The notes under the pieces are model-generated. The model saw only the letters and a list, made by a program, of their open reading frames with translations, was not told the origin of the DNA and did not search any database. From Russula earlei (taxonomy: Eukaryota > Basidiomycota > Agaricomycetes > Russulales > Russulaceae): DNA of 64,000 bases. Shown here piece after piece: positions 1-9,869 of this stretch. Both the position numbers and the translations under genes were made by a program. How positions within the stretch are numbered: position 1 is the first letter of the stretch; every line of letters starts with the position of its first letter. Where the stretch lies: the NCBI GenBank assembly GCA_025769875.1, contig JAGFNK010000075.1, forward strand, positions 1-64,000, read 5' to 3'.

Positions 1-312
1 CCTTAACAGGCTGCCTCAAGACAGCCCATGGGTACAACATGAGGGAAAAATAATAGATATAGACCATGATTTTGAGTTGTAATTCATCTAATACACATGT
101 GGAGGTGGCTTGAGTCCAGCTCCACCAATTCTCACTCAAATCTCATGAAAACAATGGGGCTGCCTAGCCCTCATTCAGGCGATTCAGGGACAATAAATGT
201 CATATGAATTGAAGCTGTTTTGAGGGAGATATTCATCCCGCATGTTTGAGGGGGTTTCTGCGCCAATTTGGGTGGAATTCAAGCTCCGCCAAGTGCGCTG
301 AAAACAGCAATA
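1..312 (+). repeat. FB1-family terminal inverted repeat, element cut by window edge
   Basis: From about base 9 this stretch matches the right arm of FB1 (29665-30071) in the same orientation and the left arm (26232-26640) in reverse complement. It ends with the shared terminus CTGAAAACAGCAATA at about 298-312. The rest of this copy must lie upstream of the window, so its size and target duplication cannot be seen. The following bases, 313-509, are AT-rich and I recognise nothing in them. Confidence 0.8.
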
Positions 313-509
313 ATATATTTGTTCATATCTGCTTTGAAATCCTGCAAATTGCCTCTTGCGGCAGCTGTCGCAATTGCCCCTCCATTGCAGTGGAGACTGA
401 AACTGGACTGTGACCAGCTGTTACAAAGATTTGCACATCGCGAACTTTTTGCCCTTTGACTTCGGTCATTGTCCAAGAGCTCAACAACTTTGAATAAAAT
501 ATATAAATT

Positions 510-1735
510 TTATGAGCAGATATAAAAGAGTAAAAAAGACATAGGGTTTAAATTTAAAGGCTCAAAGTATGTTGTGGAAGGCTGTAGAAATCGAAAAGTG
601 TAATATTTGCAGTTCCCGGCCACCCATAGTACTGTGTGATTTGAAGATTTGTGGCAAACACTCTTGCTGATGTTCCCGAGGGTAAGATATAATGGGTAGG
701 CTTGATGGCTGCCTGAGAAACCTGATAACTGTGTCTTATTGGATGCAAGGATGACTGGGCACACAACACCAGCCTGAAGGGATTTTATCCTAATGCAACA
801 TAAGACTGATAAACCTGGGATGGTGTCTAAAACAAACGCACCTGCATTTCCCGCCACCAATCCGCAGTCCACATTTCATCATATATACACGTGTTCCCTG
901 TGCTGTCCTCATAGATGCGCTCCGGGACATAGGATATATATTTTTCAAACATTGGGTTTGATATAAGCTCTTCAACGCATTGTAGAGAATTTCAATACCA
1001 CAATTCAAAATGATCTTGTGTCGGCTCTCCATTCTCGTCCTGTAGATCCCCAGTGAAGCTGAAGGTCTCTGTGTGCCACAGAGACCCTGCCGGAAGTGTA
1101 TCAATTTTTTTGAAAAAGGAGTATGCACTTTTGTATGCGAGTTGGAAGCATTTCATCATCTATGTATATTTTACATTAGGACTGAGTCACCAAGTGTGTA
1201 GTTGGACTTACCAATCCCAGCTTCAGAAATCCGTCTGTTCCAGTCTTGTTGACTCGGTTTATGAGCCAATTGACAAGTTCCCATTTGTCCGTATCTTCAA
1301 ATGGTGCCCATGGAGGCAACCCTGATTTCTGTAGCACCTTGCCTCGCTCCTGGAATGGGGTGAGAGCTGTTCCTAATTCTCAGCAACCATGGCTGGATAT
1401 GCCTCTACATAGTGCCCTGCACGGCATTCATCAGCTGTTGACTGAGTTTCTGTGCGAGCCCTTTTTGCCAATGGCTCATTTTGCTCAAGGGAGGTTTCTA
1501 GTGGGTGATACACAGAGGATGGCTGATGGTGATCATTGTGTTCTGGGTCAAAGAAAATGCTGCGACTGAACGGCATGGCATCTATGTAAGCATTCTCAAA
1601 GATGCAGTGGGGCAGGTTGTCGTCAGTGTGTTGTTGCCATGCCATGCTGCATGTCTCCGGCCATGAAAGATGGAGCCTCAGAGACCATGTTGTTTTGAAG
1701 GCCTTCTTACATAGAAGGCATCTCTGGCGTGTCAT
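510..1735 (-). pseudogene. Plavaka-type (CACTA-like) transposase, decayed fragment
   Basis: Read on the minus strand, the protein can start at ATG 1735 with a C2HC-type finger (CLLC, then H and C). The next recognisable block, after a frameshift near 1372, has PFEDTDKWELVNWLI and FLKLGL and ends at a GT donor near 1211. A second exon (about 1150-836) has LPAGS-WHTETF, ELISNPMF and YDEMWTADWW. A third (about 790-510) has VVCPVILASNKTQLSGFSG and LTLGNI. From memory these blocks, in this order, are typical of basidiomycete Plavaka transposases, which move CACTA-like DNA transposons. Stops and frame breaks are present, the catalytic C-terminal part is missing, and no terminal repeats are visible, so this is a dead remnant. 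It lies head to head with the DUF6532-like gene. Confidence 0.65.
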
Positions 1736-2545
1736 GTATTGTACCGATATGGAATGACTGCCAGTGTGCACTGGGAGCTTCAAGTTTCCTTTTTTCCATT
1801 TCCGCACTCCGCAGAATCCGTTATGTGACCATGTGACAGGATGTTGATGTTTGACGTACACAATGCATGGCCAGGCACGAGGTAAAAAAAAAACAACATG
1901 CGCACCTTGTATCATAACCATCATCACAACCCTTTCACCCAGCTTCATGGATCAACATATAACTCTTTCATGCTGCCCCACAACCAAAGTGCAGGTCTTG
2001 AGTAAGTAGACTCTCCTCTCATCATGATATGACACCAGCTCATGTATTGTAGTTGACGAAGAGGAGGCCCGCAAGACAGCCAAGGCTAAGAAGGCAACCA
2101 AGAAAGCCATGAATGCGGCGAAGAGAAAGCAGAAGGAGCTGCAGCGGGAGAATATTGGTAAGTGATTTGGATATCCTGTTTTCTTGACATTCACCAGATG
2201 TCCAGCTCCAACTCCAAAACCCACTGAACGCTCACGTCCCCCTGTTGAAGAGGATGACTCGGTATGTACAAAACTCATTTACATTGCACAGGTATTCATG
2301 TTTGCAGATACATTTTTATGGGTCCAACCGCCCACATCTGAGTTTGTGCAACTCAGTGATACCGCCACCTCCAATGGCGGTCATGGTGAGACGTTCACCC
2401 CGCCGCCATCCAGAGGTGCAGGTTGCTGGGCAAATGTCAAGGAGTGAAAGTGCAGAGGACCCTATTGAACGTGACAAAAGCGATACTGACCAGGGTGTAT
2501 ACCCTACCGAACGTGACAACTCCCTTGAAACCTATACTGACCAGG

Positions 2546-4474
2546 TGTCAAGACTCACTGTTGAACTATCCAGTTCAAGAGTGAGAGGTAAGCTCGAAGA
2601 CGAGTCGATAGACGTCCAAGATGGCATGGGCAAGAAGTAGAGTCCAGAGTAGTAACAGATACCAGAGAGGTACTGTTACTGTGAGAGTCGAGCAATCACG
2701 CAGGGAAGAGGCCAGGGTAGTCACAAGGGGATGGTCCTTAAAGGAGTATCCCAGGGATAGAGAGTGCCGTAAACAAATGGACAGTCTGAGGACTGTCCGC
2801 TACTTTATTGAGCGCTTATATACTACAAGAGAACTGCTAAATAGGGAACAAGTCATAACCTTGTTATCAAGCACAATAGAGTGATGAGTAAGAAGTCGGA
2901 GGACGCTTACTGAGCATGCTCAGTCATGCTCCGTAAGCTGCTGAGTAAGAAGCTCCTCTTGATGAGTAAGAGCTTTCATAGTCCACGTGTCATGAACCAT
3001 TCTCCGGAGAGGGCCCTTGAAGGACCCTTCCTTATAGGAGGAAACCTGGTCTCTATGGTGTCACCCTGTTCACACGAGCAAAAGGGGTGAGTAGAGGTGT
3101 CCACAATATCGCGCGTGCATTGTTGCGCGAGCGATTCTCAGCACAATCGACATACAGCAAGCCCCACTTAAAGGCAACCATTTTAACAACAAAAGACAGT
3201 ATTAGGGCCTTCCTAAAGACCCTTTGGAACGACCCTAGAAGTTCTACAATAGGCACTAACCTAGTATCAAAGGCCCTACAACGCGTTATTAGACCAACTC
3301 TAATAACTATAGAACGGACTATAAGGCAATACTAAGGACCTTAATAGAAGTATTAGGGTCGACTCTAAGGACCCTAATAGAACTATATAAGGGCCTTACA
3401 AGATAACACTATCCCCTGACCAAACTACAAGTCTTCAAATGACCGGCCCTAAACTAACTAACAGGAAAATGAATCAGGTGCTCGCACATGCACTAAAGCA
3501 GTAAACACGTGGACAATGAAGGCTCTTACTCATCAGGAGAAGCCTTCTTACTCAGCAGCTTACTGAGCATGACTGAGCATGCTCAGTAAGCGTCCTCCGA
3601 CTTCTTACTCATCACTCTATTGTGCTTGATAACAAGGTTATGACTTGTTCCCTATTTAGCAGTTCTCTTGTAGTATATAAGCGCTCAATAAAGTAGCGGA
3701 CAGTCCTCAGACTGTCCATTTGTTTACGGCACTCTCCATCCCTGGGATACTCCTTCAAGGACCGTCCCCTTGTGACCACTCTGGCCTTTTCCCTGCGTGA
3801 TTGTTCTACTCTCACAGTAACAATACCTCTCTGGTATTTGTTACTACTCTGGACTCTACTCCTTGCCCACGCCGTCTTGGACGTCTACCGACTCGTCTTC
3901 GAGCTTATCCCTCGCTCTTGAACTGGATAGTTCAACAGTGAGTCTTGACACCACGTGTTTATTGCTTTAGTGCACGTGCAAGCACCTGATTCATTTCCTG
4001 TTAGTTAGTTTAGGGCCGGTCATTTGAGGACTTGTAGTTTGGTTATGGAATAGTGTAATCTTATAAGGCCCTTATATAGTTCTATTAGGGTCCTTAGAGT
4101 CGACCCTAATACTTCTATTAAGGTTCTTAGTGTTGTCTTATAGTTCGTTCTATAGTTATTAGAGTCGGTCTAATAACGCGTTGTAGGGCCATTGATACCA
4201 GGTTAGTACCTATTGTAGAGTTCCTAGGGTCGTTCCAAAGGGTCCTTAGGAAGGCCCTAATACTGTCCTTAGTTGCTAGAAGGGTTGCCTTTAAGTGGGG
4301 CTTGCTGTATGTCGATTGTGCCGAGAATCGCTCGCGCAACAATGCGCGCGCGATATTGTGGACACCTCTACTCACCCCTTTTGCTCGTGTGAACAGGGTG
4401 GCATCATAGAGGCTGGGTTTCCTCCTATAAGGAAGGGTCCTTCAAGGGCCCTCTCCGGGGAATGGTTCATGACA
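2546..4474 (-). mobile_element. Solo LTR-A, antisense, split by a second LTR-A
   Basis: The halves 2546-2987 and 3956-4474 form one antisense LTR-A, from TGTCAAGACTCACTG to GGTTCATGACA, about 960 bp without the insert. It belongs to the family that forms the LTRs of Gyp-A. No internal coding sequence is attached. The outer flanks (CCAGG on the left, ATATG on the right) do not match, so there was either flank loss or recombination between two neighbouring copies. It lies inside an exon of the DUF6532-like gene. Confidence 0.85.
2988..3950 (+). mobile_element. Solo LTR-A nested inside an antisense LTR-A
   Basis: A complete 963-bp LTR-A (TGTCATGAACC to GAGTCTTGACA) flanked by a perfect 5-bp duplication CCACG (2983-2987 and 3951-3955). 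In its sense direction it carries a TATA box (TATATAA, 3674-3680), followed by AATAAAG. Upstream are repeated CTTACTCA-like motifs (about 3525-3613) and a perfect 12-bp inverted repeat CTTACTGAGCAT/ATGCTCAGTAAG (3559-3570 and 3579-3590), which are candidate U3 regulatory elements. Confidence 0.92.
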
Positions 4475-4585
4475 ATATGTGGGCCACATAGATCATGGCG
4501 TGATCCGGCCATCTTTGCGGTGATGTCAAGACCAAGGCCAAAGATGCAGTGGCCAACAGTTTCAACTTCCAACACACATACAATC

Positions 4586-5413
4586 TGTTATGAACCAAGG
4601 CCAAGTCCTGGCTGAGGATTGTCCTATTTTACTCAAGAAAGACCCCTCTCACTTTGCATTGCCGACTCCCTTCCATTTTCTGGGCTATCCCTCCCGTGGT
4701 ACAAGATATTGCTATTGCAAAAAGCACTATAACACGACCAGGCACCCGTTTCCTAATCGGGTAATCATCGCGTGGCAGCCACATGGCCATCCAGCCACCA
4801 TGGACCCGAAACAGTGCACAAACTCTTAGAAACTGTTGCATAAATCATCTGACGTCATCAAGGCTCCAATGACATCATGGCTGACTGAGCGACTCCACAG
4901 TGACCTCATAGGCTTACTAAACGCCCCACAGTGACATCATAATGATGTCATCGCTCCACAATGATCAGTAATGCGCTCAGTAAGCCTGAAACTTGACACA
5001 AGCAAGTTTATGCCTCTGTAGTCCTATTGGATGGTACCAAAGAGTCTAGAATAGTCCCAGTGCTTTGTAATCGACCCTGTACACTGTATATAAGCCCCAA
5101 TGAAGCATGGCAGTCGTCAGACTGTCCATTTGTGATACTCTCATCTTCCTGGGTACTCCCCTGCGACCGCTCAGTCTAAAGTCCTCCCTCGTCCTCAAGG
5201 TACTCTTCAACGACCGCCTTGTTTAAAGCCCCTTACTGCACTGGCCTCTACTCTTCGCCTCTGCCTCCTGCAACACGTACCAGTCCCCATCTGGTATCTT
5301 CTAGTCGTTTGGCTCGTCCTCCTGTTCAACGCCGTTTACGCCGCGTACCGTCTGTTCCGACCCTTGCCCACCTGCTCCTGAGTCCTTAGTGATCAGCAGT
5401 ATGTGTCTTGACA
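4586..5413 (+). mobile_element. Solo LTR-C
   Basis: An 828-bp LTR from TGTTATGAACC to GTGTCTTGACA, with a perfect duplication CAATC (4581-4585 and 5414-5418). It sits in an exon of the DUF6532-like gene and its removal restores the frame. It has a promoter-like TATATAAG followed by a region resembling LTR-A (CAGACTGTCCATTTGT). LTR-C occurs four times in the window, always without internal sequence. Confidence 0.93.
4850..4950 (+). promoter_or_regulatory. Array of five CRE/ATF-like octamers in the U3 of LTR-C
   Basis: Within 101 bp there are TGACGTCA (4850-4857), TGACATCA (4870-4877), TGACCTCA (4901-4908), TGACATCA (4932-4939) and TGATGTCA (4943-4950). TGACGTCA is the known binding palindrome of ATF/CREB-type bZIP factors, and the others differ from it by one base. 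The array lies upstream of the LTR's TATA box and recurs in the other LTR-C copies with small changes. Binding itself is inference. Confidence 0.5.
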
Positions 5414-6102
5414 CAATCCGACCGTCATTGCCAACCAACGCACTCGAGTGGCCAAGCTCAAGCATGATTTCACCTATGTTTATCGGGTACGTTGCCAGTC
5501 AGTGTACTAACATTTCATGTTGTGCTGTTGACCAGGGTTTCCCACAGCAAACAACAGGGCAGAGCGGTTTTTCGAAGAGCCATGCAATCCAAGACATAAT
5601 CAACAAAGTCTGGTTCCAAAATTCATCAAAAAGCAAGCCTGACGCCATTATATTCCGTGATCGATATGATCCATTCCCACTGGTTGCCATTGCACTCACA
5701 CTGTCTGCAGTGAATTTTCCAAATGTTGCCCTTGCTAAGCCATATTTATTGAACTTATAGATGGAATGCGCCCTCAATGAATGGAGAACTGGGTCATACA
5801 GCCCTGTCGCCTTCACAGTGGCAGACTACAAGCATGTTTTTGAGGACGCACATGAGACGCTCCAAGTTTTGACCAAGCTACGAAGGACCTTGGTATCCTG
5901 CCGGCATTGCAGAAGGCAATATTCACTGGTTGCTGGTCTGTATCCATCGCCTTCAAATGAACTGTGCTAATAACTTGACAGTGTCTACAGAAAGTTTGAT
6001 GCTGAAGAAGGGTCGCGCTCACACCAGAACTCACTGTCTGAGGACATGGTCAAGAAGGCGATCGAAGAACATCAGAATGGCATTGACTGGAGCGAACGAT
6101 GA

Positions 6103-6554
6103 AGACGTCGAGTAGTTTAAAAATATTAGTTAGCATTGATGTGTGAAATATACATTGTTTCCTGACATTTTTGTGAATGCAGGTTCCTGAGTTGTTTTTC
6201 ATAACAATGTTGCAATTAGTAGAACATAGGTGTGTGGTTGGCTACATAGGCTTCCGTAGCACTCCTGACTATGGTTGACTATGGGGAGAACCATATATTT
6301 ATGTTGTCGATGTAACATTGTATGATTTATGTAGCATTGGTAAAAGAAACATAGTCAATGGTGCTCTATATAACTCTGGCAGCGGCTATATAGAGTTTGG
6401 TGGTTGCTATGTAGGCATGAAACCTCGATGGTTGTAAAGTTGCTACAGACACTATGGTAGCTATATAGTGCTACATAGCATTTTCATTTTTTCCTGATGA
6501 TGTGCTGGGTAAAGATTATATTGAACACTATGTTGAGATAAAGAGTAGCCAAGG
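6103..6554. other. AT-rich 3' flank of the DUF6532-like gene, no gene seen
   Basis: No open frame worth reporting. The stretch has many loose repeats of CTACATAG/CTATATAG-like words, especially between 6230 and 6480. It probably holds the 3' UTR and intergenic DNA before Cop-2. Confidence 0.5.
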
Positions 6555-7564
6555 TGTTGACGTGTCAGCCTAAACTGTCCAGGCAGTCCACAGGCCCAGA
6601 CCACATAAGTGTTTTAGCTCAGTTGCTGCAACACATACAATAGCAAATTGATAGTATGATCTAAGACTGTTGTAATCTACCCCTCTTTCAGTTCATCCCT
6701 GTTTCACTTCTTATTGTTCCCTACCTTTCACCCTTGTACCCTTGGTTACCGTTTCATCCCTTGATATTGATGGCTTCTTATTGTTTTCACTCGTTGTGTT
6801 TCACCTATTGTTCAAGCTCCTTTTTGCTACTGGTTAGTATTATCTATTGTTCCACATATGGTACTGTACAGCCTCACTAGATACAGTATTTAAGTGCCTT
6901 TAGAAGCTGGGGAATGCCCCAAGCTTAGCTTTGTCCCATTTCCTGTCGCATCCCTTGCCCTGTATACTCTCTCAATCACAACTTGCTTGTGCTGGCTTAC
7001 ATCTTGCTTGACCTGAGCACACCTCAAGGAACCCTTGTGTTCCTCTTCCTCCTCTGCCTCTCTCTCATCAGTCCTCCTCTTCTGTGAAACTAGAAGATCG
7101 ACTCTGTCTATGGACTGAGTCATTGTCTGACTCAGCCTTGAGACGCTAAACCTTTGACCCGGTCTCCTTGAGCCGGCCCCACTGAAACCCTTGAGCCAAG
7201 TCACAGGGACTTGGCCCCACTGAATCTTGAGCTAACGCTCTTATGGCCACAATGCCATAACAAAGACAATTGGTAGCTAGTACAAAGTGATCGTGAAAAC
7301 AATTTGATAGTTACTACAGATAAAATAATTAGGGATGCTCTCAGATACTTAAGAGCATCATACATACAGTAGATACTTCAGTTTCATCTCACAGAAACTG
7401 AAGTAAGTACTTAGTATTTCATGATCTTATCAGTAGCTGATTATGTGTTGTAGTAAGATTTCATTAGGTAAATATGACACAAGCAGTTTTGTCTCACAGA
7501 AACTGAATAAGATTTTATTAGATCTAATATGATCTAATCTACCTTATCACTGCATGATTCAACA
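6555..7564 (+). repeat. Probable 5' LTR of copia relic Cop-2, with a solo LTR-B inside
   Basis: It starts TGTTGACGTG and ends GATTCAACA, so the ends are the inverted pair TGTTGA/TCAACA. Without the inserted LTR-B and one TSD copy it is 410 bp. The right border is well supported because it abuts a copia primer-binding site also found at the 5' LTR of Cop-1. The left border rests only on the TG start and end symmetry. No 3' LTR of this element is in the window. Confidence 0.5.
6668..7262 (+). mobile_element. Solo LTR-B
   Basis: A 595-bp LTR from TGTTGTAATC to GCCATAACA, flanked by a perfect duplication AAGAC (6663-6667 and 7263-7267). A TATTTAAG promoter-like motif is near 6887. It is inserted in the Cop-2 5' LTR. 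The other LTR-B copies are at 13225 and 43413. No internal region of this family is in the window. Confidence 0.92.
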
Positions 7565-7580
7565 GGTTATGGGCCCTGCC
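7565..7580 (+). promoter_or_regulatory. Cop-2 primer-binding site (half-tRNA-iMet type)
   Basis: GGTTATGGGCCCTGCC lies directly after the 5' LTR. Its complement corresponds, with one G:U pair, to the anticodon stem-loop of initiator tRNA-Met rather than to a tRNA 3' end. Drosophila copia is known to prime from a cleaved half of this tRNA. The same 15 bases follow the Cop-1 5' LTR. This site links the LTR at 6555-7564 to the gag at 10784 across two later insertions. Confidence 0.7.
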
Positions 7581-7613
7581 CACTACTAAATTCCCAAGAC
7601 AGAAATCCATATA

Positions 7614-7829
7614 CAGTGACCCAAAAAACTGTTCAAATGTTTTGTACATTTTCATTGTATTAGCCATATCTAAAGAACCACTGCAGCTAATAATATGTAA
7701 CTAGGTTTGTTTTCAAGCTCTACATCATAGCTTTGTAATGGTATACTTTATACAGCATAAGCATAATTATGTAGGAAGATATAAGGTATGTTTGCTGGTG
7801 TACCCATTTGAACAGTTTTTTGGCCTTGG
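7614..7829 (+). repeat. Left 216-bp TIR of Tc1-1
   Basis: Inverted partner of 9541-9756 with scattered mismatches. The word CTGTTCAAATG near the outer end recurs inverted (CATTTGAACAG) near the inner end, just before TTTTTTGGCCTTGG. This is the IR/DR layout known from some Tc1-like elements, with two candidate transposase sites per end. Confidence 0.88.
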
Positions 7830-7974
7830 TTAGTGAATTCATTATTTCTCAGATTGAGATTCATATTCTTTCCCCAGAGGGCTAAAATTGAACATGGAGG
7901 TCATGTGACCTATAATAAACTCAAACCATGTGCAAATAAGCCAAAACAGCTGCTTCTTCTTCACCAACAACATC

Positions 7975-9514
7975 ATGAAGTCTCTTCTTCCTCATGAAGT
8001 GTTAAGATCGGACCGATCTTTGTTACTGACTCTTAGTGAAAGAGTTGCTTGATTTAGTTCAAGCACTAGACTTCGAATCCTTTGATATTATCTCAGGAAG
8101 AATAAATGTAAGAGAAGAGAGGGGCCTCTTTCACTAAGAGTTGTCACTATAGTTTGTTTAGAGTGTTGACAAGATGATTGTTTCTTGTAAGAGAGTAAGT
8201 CGAGCGTAAGGCTCGACTTCTTGGTACCACAGACTATTTATATGATATCTCCATAACTACTGATTCAAATTGTACGAAACTTGGGGTGCACATAGCTAAG
8301 AACCAGTAGTATGCAAAAACATAGAGTGCAATTTGAAGGTATCAGAAATGACTCACGCGTGAGTCATTCTTTTCTAGTATCTATCATCTATCAGTAATTC
8401 ATGAGTAAGCAATTACTGATCAATGAGTAAGTGAATCACTAAGCAATCACTAAGCAGAGATGAATAATCAGAGATGAGTCACCAAAGCATTGGTAAGCAG
8501 ACAAGAACACAAGAATCCTAACATGAAGTCAACTACATCATCTCCCTTCTCCAGGCCAACCATTCAGTTCATAACATTGCCAATGCAGCACACAGAAGCA
8601 TTGGTTCAATCACCAACATTCACCAGAAATACCTTCCTGACCTTCCAAAGTCCTCTGGAGGTCGTCCTTCCAAGCTCTCTAACCTTGACATCCACTTTGC
8701 CACATGCCTTCTTAGCTCTGGAGAAGCAGCTCCTCAGGTTGCTAGAAGGTTGAAGGTCATCAAAGAGTCCACTATCTCCAATCAGACCATTCAAAACTAC
8801 CTTAACAAGGCAGGCTTGAAGGCAGTTACAAAGAAGAAGAGGCCTTACCTTAAACCAAGTCACTATAGGGCCAGAAAGGACTTTGCAGAAAAGTACCTAT
8901 ACTGGACTGTGGAGGACTGGAAGAGGGTAATTTGGTCAGATGAGACCAAAATCAATTGTATGGGCTCAGATGGCAAGAAATGGGCTTGGAAAAAAAGAGG
9001 AGAGCACCTTTCTGAACACCTTGTTCAGCCAACAGTCAAACATGGAGGAGGTTCCTTGATGTTGTGGGGCTGCATGTCTTGGGAAGGAGTTGGGCATGCA
9101 GCAACGATCAATGGAAGGATGGATGCTGAACTTTATTGCAGCATTTTGGAGGATGAACTACTTGCATCTATCAAGTATTTCAAGAAGAAATGCAAAGATA
9201 CCCTCTTTCAACAGGACAATGCCTCTATCCACAAGAGCAGGCTTGCCACATCTTGGTTCCAAGACCACAGAATTCAGGTCATGGACTGGCCAGCTCAATC
9301 CCCAGACCTCAATCCTATTGAGCATCTTTGGGCTCATCTCAAAAAGAAGCTTGCAGCTTATCCAACACCCCCTAAGGGAATCAATGAACTTTGGGAGTGC
9401 ACACAGCTGGAATGGGAGGCCATTGATCAAACTGTTGTGCAGAATTTGATAGAAAGTATGCCTAGGAGGGTGGAAGAGGTGTTCAAAGCAAATGGAGGAT
9501 ACACAAACTACTAA
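7975..9514 (+). pseudogene. Tc1/mariner transposase, split by solo LTR-D
   Basis: The ATG at 7975 opens a frame that continues after the LTR at 8529. Subtracting 524 bp of LTR plus the 5-bp duplication leaves 1011 bp, exactly 337 codons (336 residues), with no other stop. The N-terminal third has two helix-turn-helix-like stretches around SVHNIANAAHRSIGSI and GEAAPQVARRLKV. The catalytic triad is visible: WSDETK, FQQDNASIH and SPDLNPIEHLW, with 34 residues between the second Asp and the Glu (DD34E). Such enzymes cut at TA-flanked TIRs and paste the element elsewhere. The frame is otherwise intact, so the gene was probably functional when the LTR element inserted. It cannot give a full protein now. 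Confidence 0.9.
8000..8523 (-). mobile_element. Solo LTR-D inside the Tc1 transposase gene
   Basis: A 524-bp LTR (on the plus strand TGTTAAGATC to AATCCTAACA) with a perfect duplication TGAAG (7995-7999 and 8524-8528). It matches the LTRs of Gyp-D, whose coding strand is minus in the same alignment. Its part of the AATCAGTAAGC-type repeat zone is shorter and more degenerate than in the Gyp-D LTRs. Confidence 0.9.
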
Positions 9515-9540
9515 GTTTTGGCATATACCCTATTTAGATA

Positions 9541-9756
9541 CCAAGGCAAAAAAACTGTTCAAATGGATACACTGGAAGAAATACCTTATATATTCTTACA
9601 TAATTATGTTCATAGTATATATAGTATTTCATTACAAAGCTATGATATAGAGCTTTAAAACAAGCCCACTAACATGTTATCAGCTGCAGTGGTTCTCTAG
9701 ATATGGTTAATACAATGAAAATGTACAAAACATTTGAATGGTTTTTTGGGTCACTG
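9541..9756 (-). repeat. Right 216-bp TIR of Tc1-1
   Basis: Begins CCAAGGCAAAAAAACTG, 26 bp after the transposase stop, and ends GGGTCACTG before the TA duplication. It is the same length as the left arm and carries the same outer and inner CTGTTCAAATG-type words. Confidence 0.88.
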
Positions 9757-9869
9757 TACAAGCTCACACAGTCTATCAACACATTCTCTCTCCTTCACAA
9801 GCCACTGTTCATCAGAACAACACCTCACACTTTCGGTACTTGGATCAAAGTTTTGACCCACATGTCAGG

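Larger units (their letters stand above)
1947..6102 (+). pseudogene. DUF6532-like host gene broken by solo LTRs
   Basis: A spliced gene. Probable exons are 1947-2001, 2053-2157 (Lys/Ala-rich, AKAKKATKKAMNAAKRK), 2198-2261 and about 2309-2545. Coding resumes at 4475-4585 and 5419-5486, then 5536-5709, 5761-about 5892 and 5982-6102. Introns are about 40-100 bp. The core blocks are KTKAKDAVANSFNF, IQDIINKVWFQN, YDPFPLVAIALTLSA and ECALNEWRTG, and the end is KKAIEEHQNGIDWSE. I associate these with DUF6532 proteins, of unknown function and common in Agaricomycetes. Solo LTRs (2546-4474 and 4586-5413) interrupt the exons. Removing 4586-5413 with one CAATC copy restores the frame. Several splice phases do not fit and there is a probable indel near 5860, so the gene also looks mutated beyond the insertions. 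Confidence 0.6.
7614..9756 (+). mobile_element. Tc1/mariner element Tc1-1
   Basis: A 2143-bp DNA transposon with TA on both sides (7612-7613 and 9757-9758) and terminal inverted repeats of 216 bp starting CAGTGACCCAAAAAA. It encodes one DD34E transposase, disrupted by a solo LTR-D. Without the LTR and one TSD copy the element would be 1614 bp. It lies in the untranslated leader of Cop-2. Confidence 0.92.

Noticed and set aside
2678..2884. A 67-residue ORF (RVEQS..EEARVVTRGWS) that recurs at 3612, 18842, 23578, 44195, 47501 and 59780
   Set aside because: It lies antisense across the promoter and R/U5 part of every LTR-A copy. Its recurrence reflects the copies, not a gene.
3087..3335. An 82-residue ORF (SRGVHNIARALL) repeated at 4127, 19321, 24056 and 46986
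   Set aside because: It is inside the U3 of LTR-A. Copies differ by indels and missense changes without a start context, and no family is recognised.
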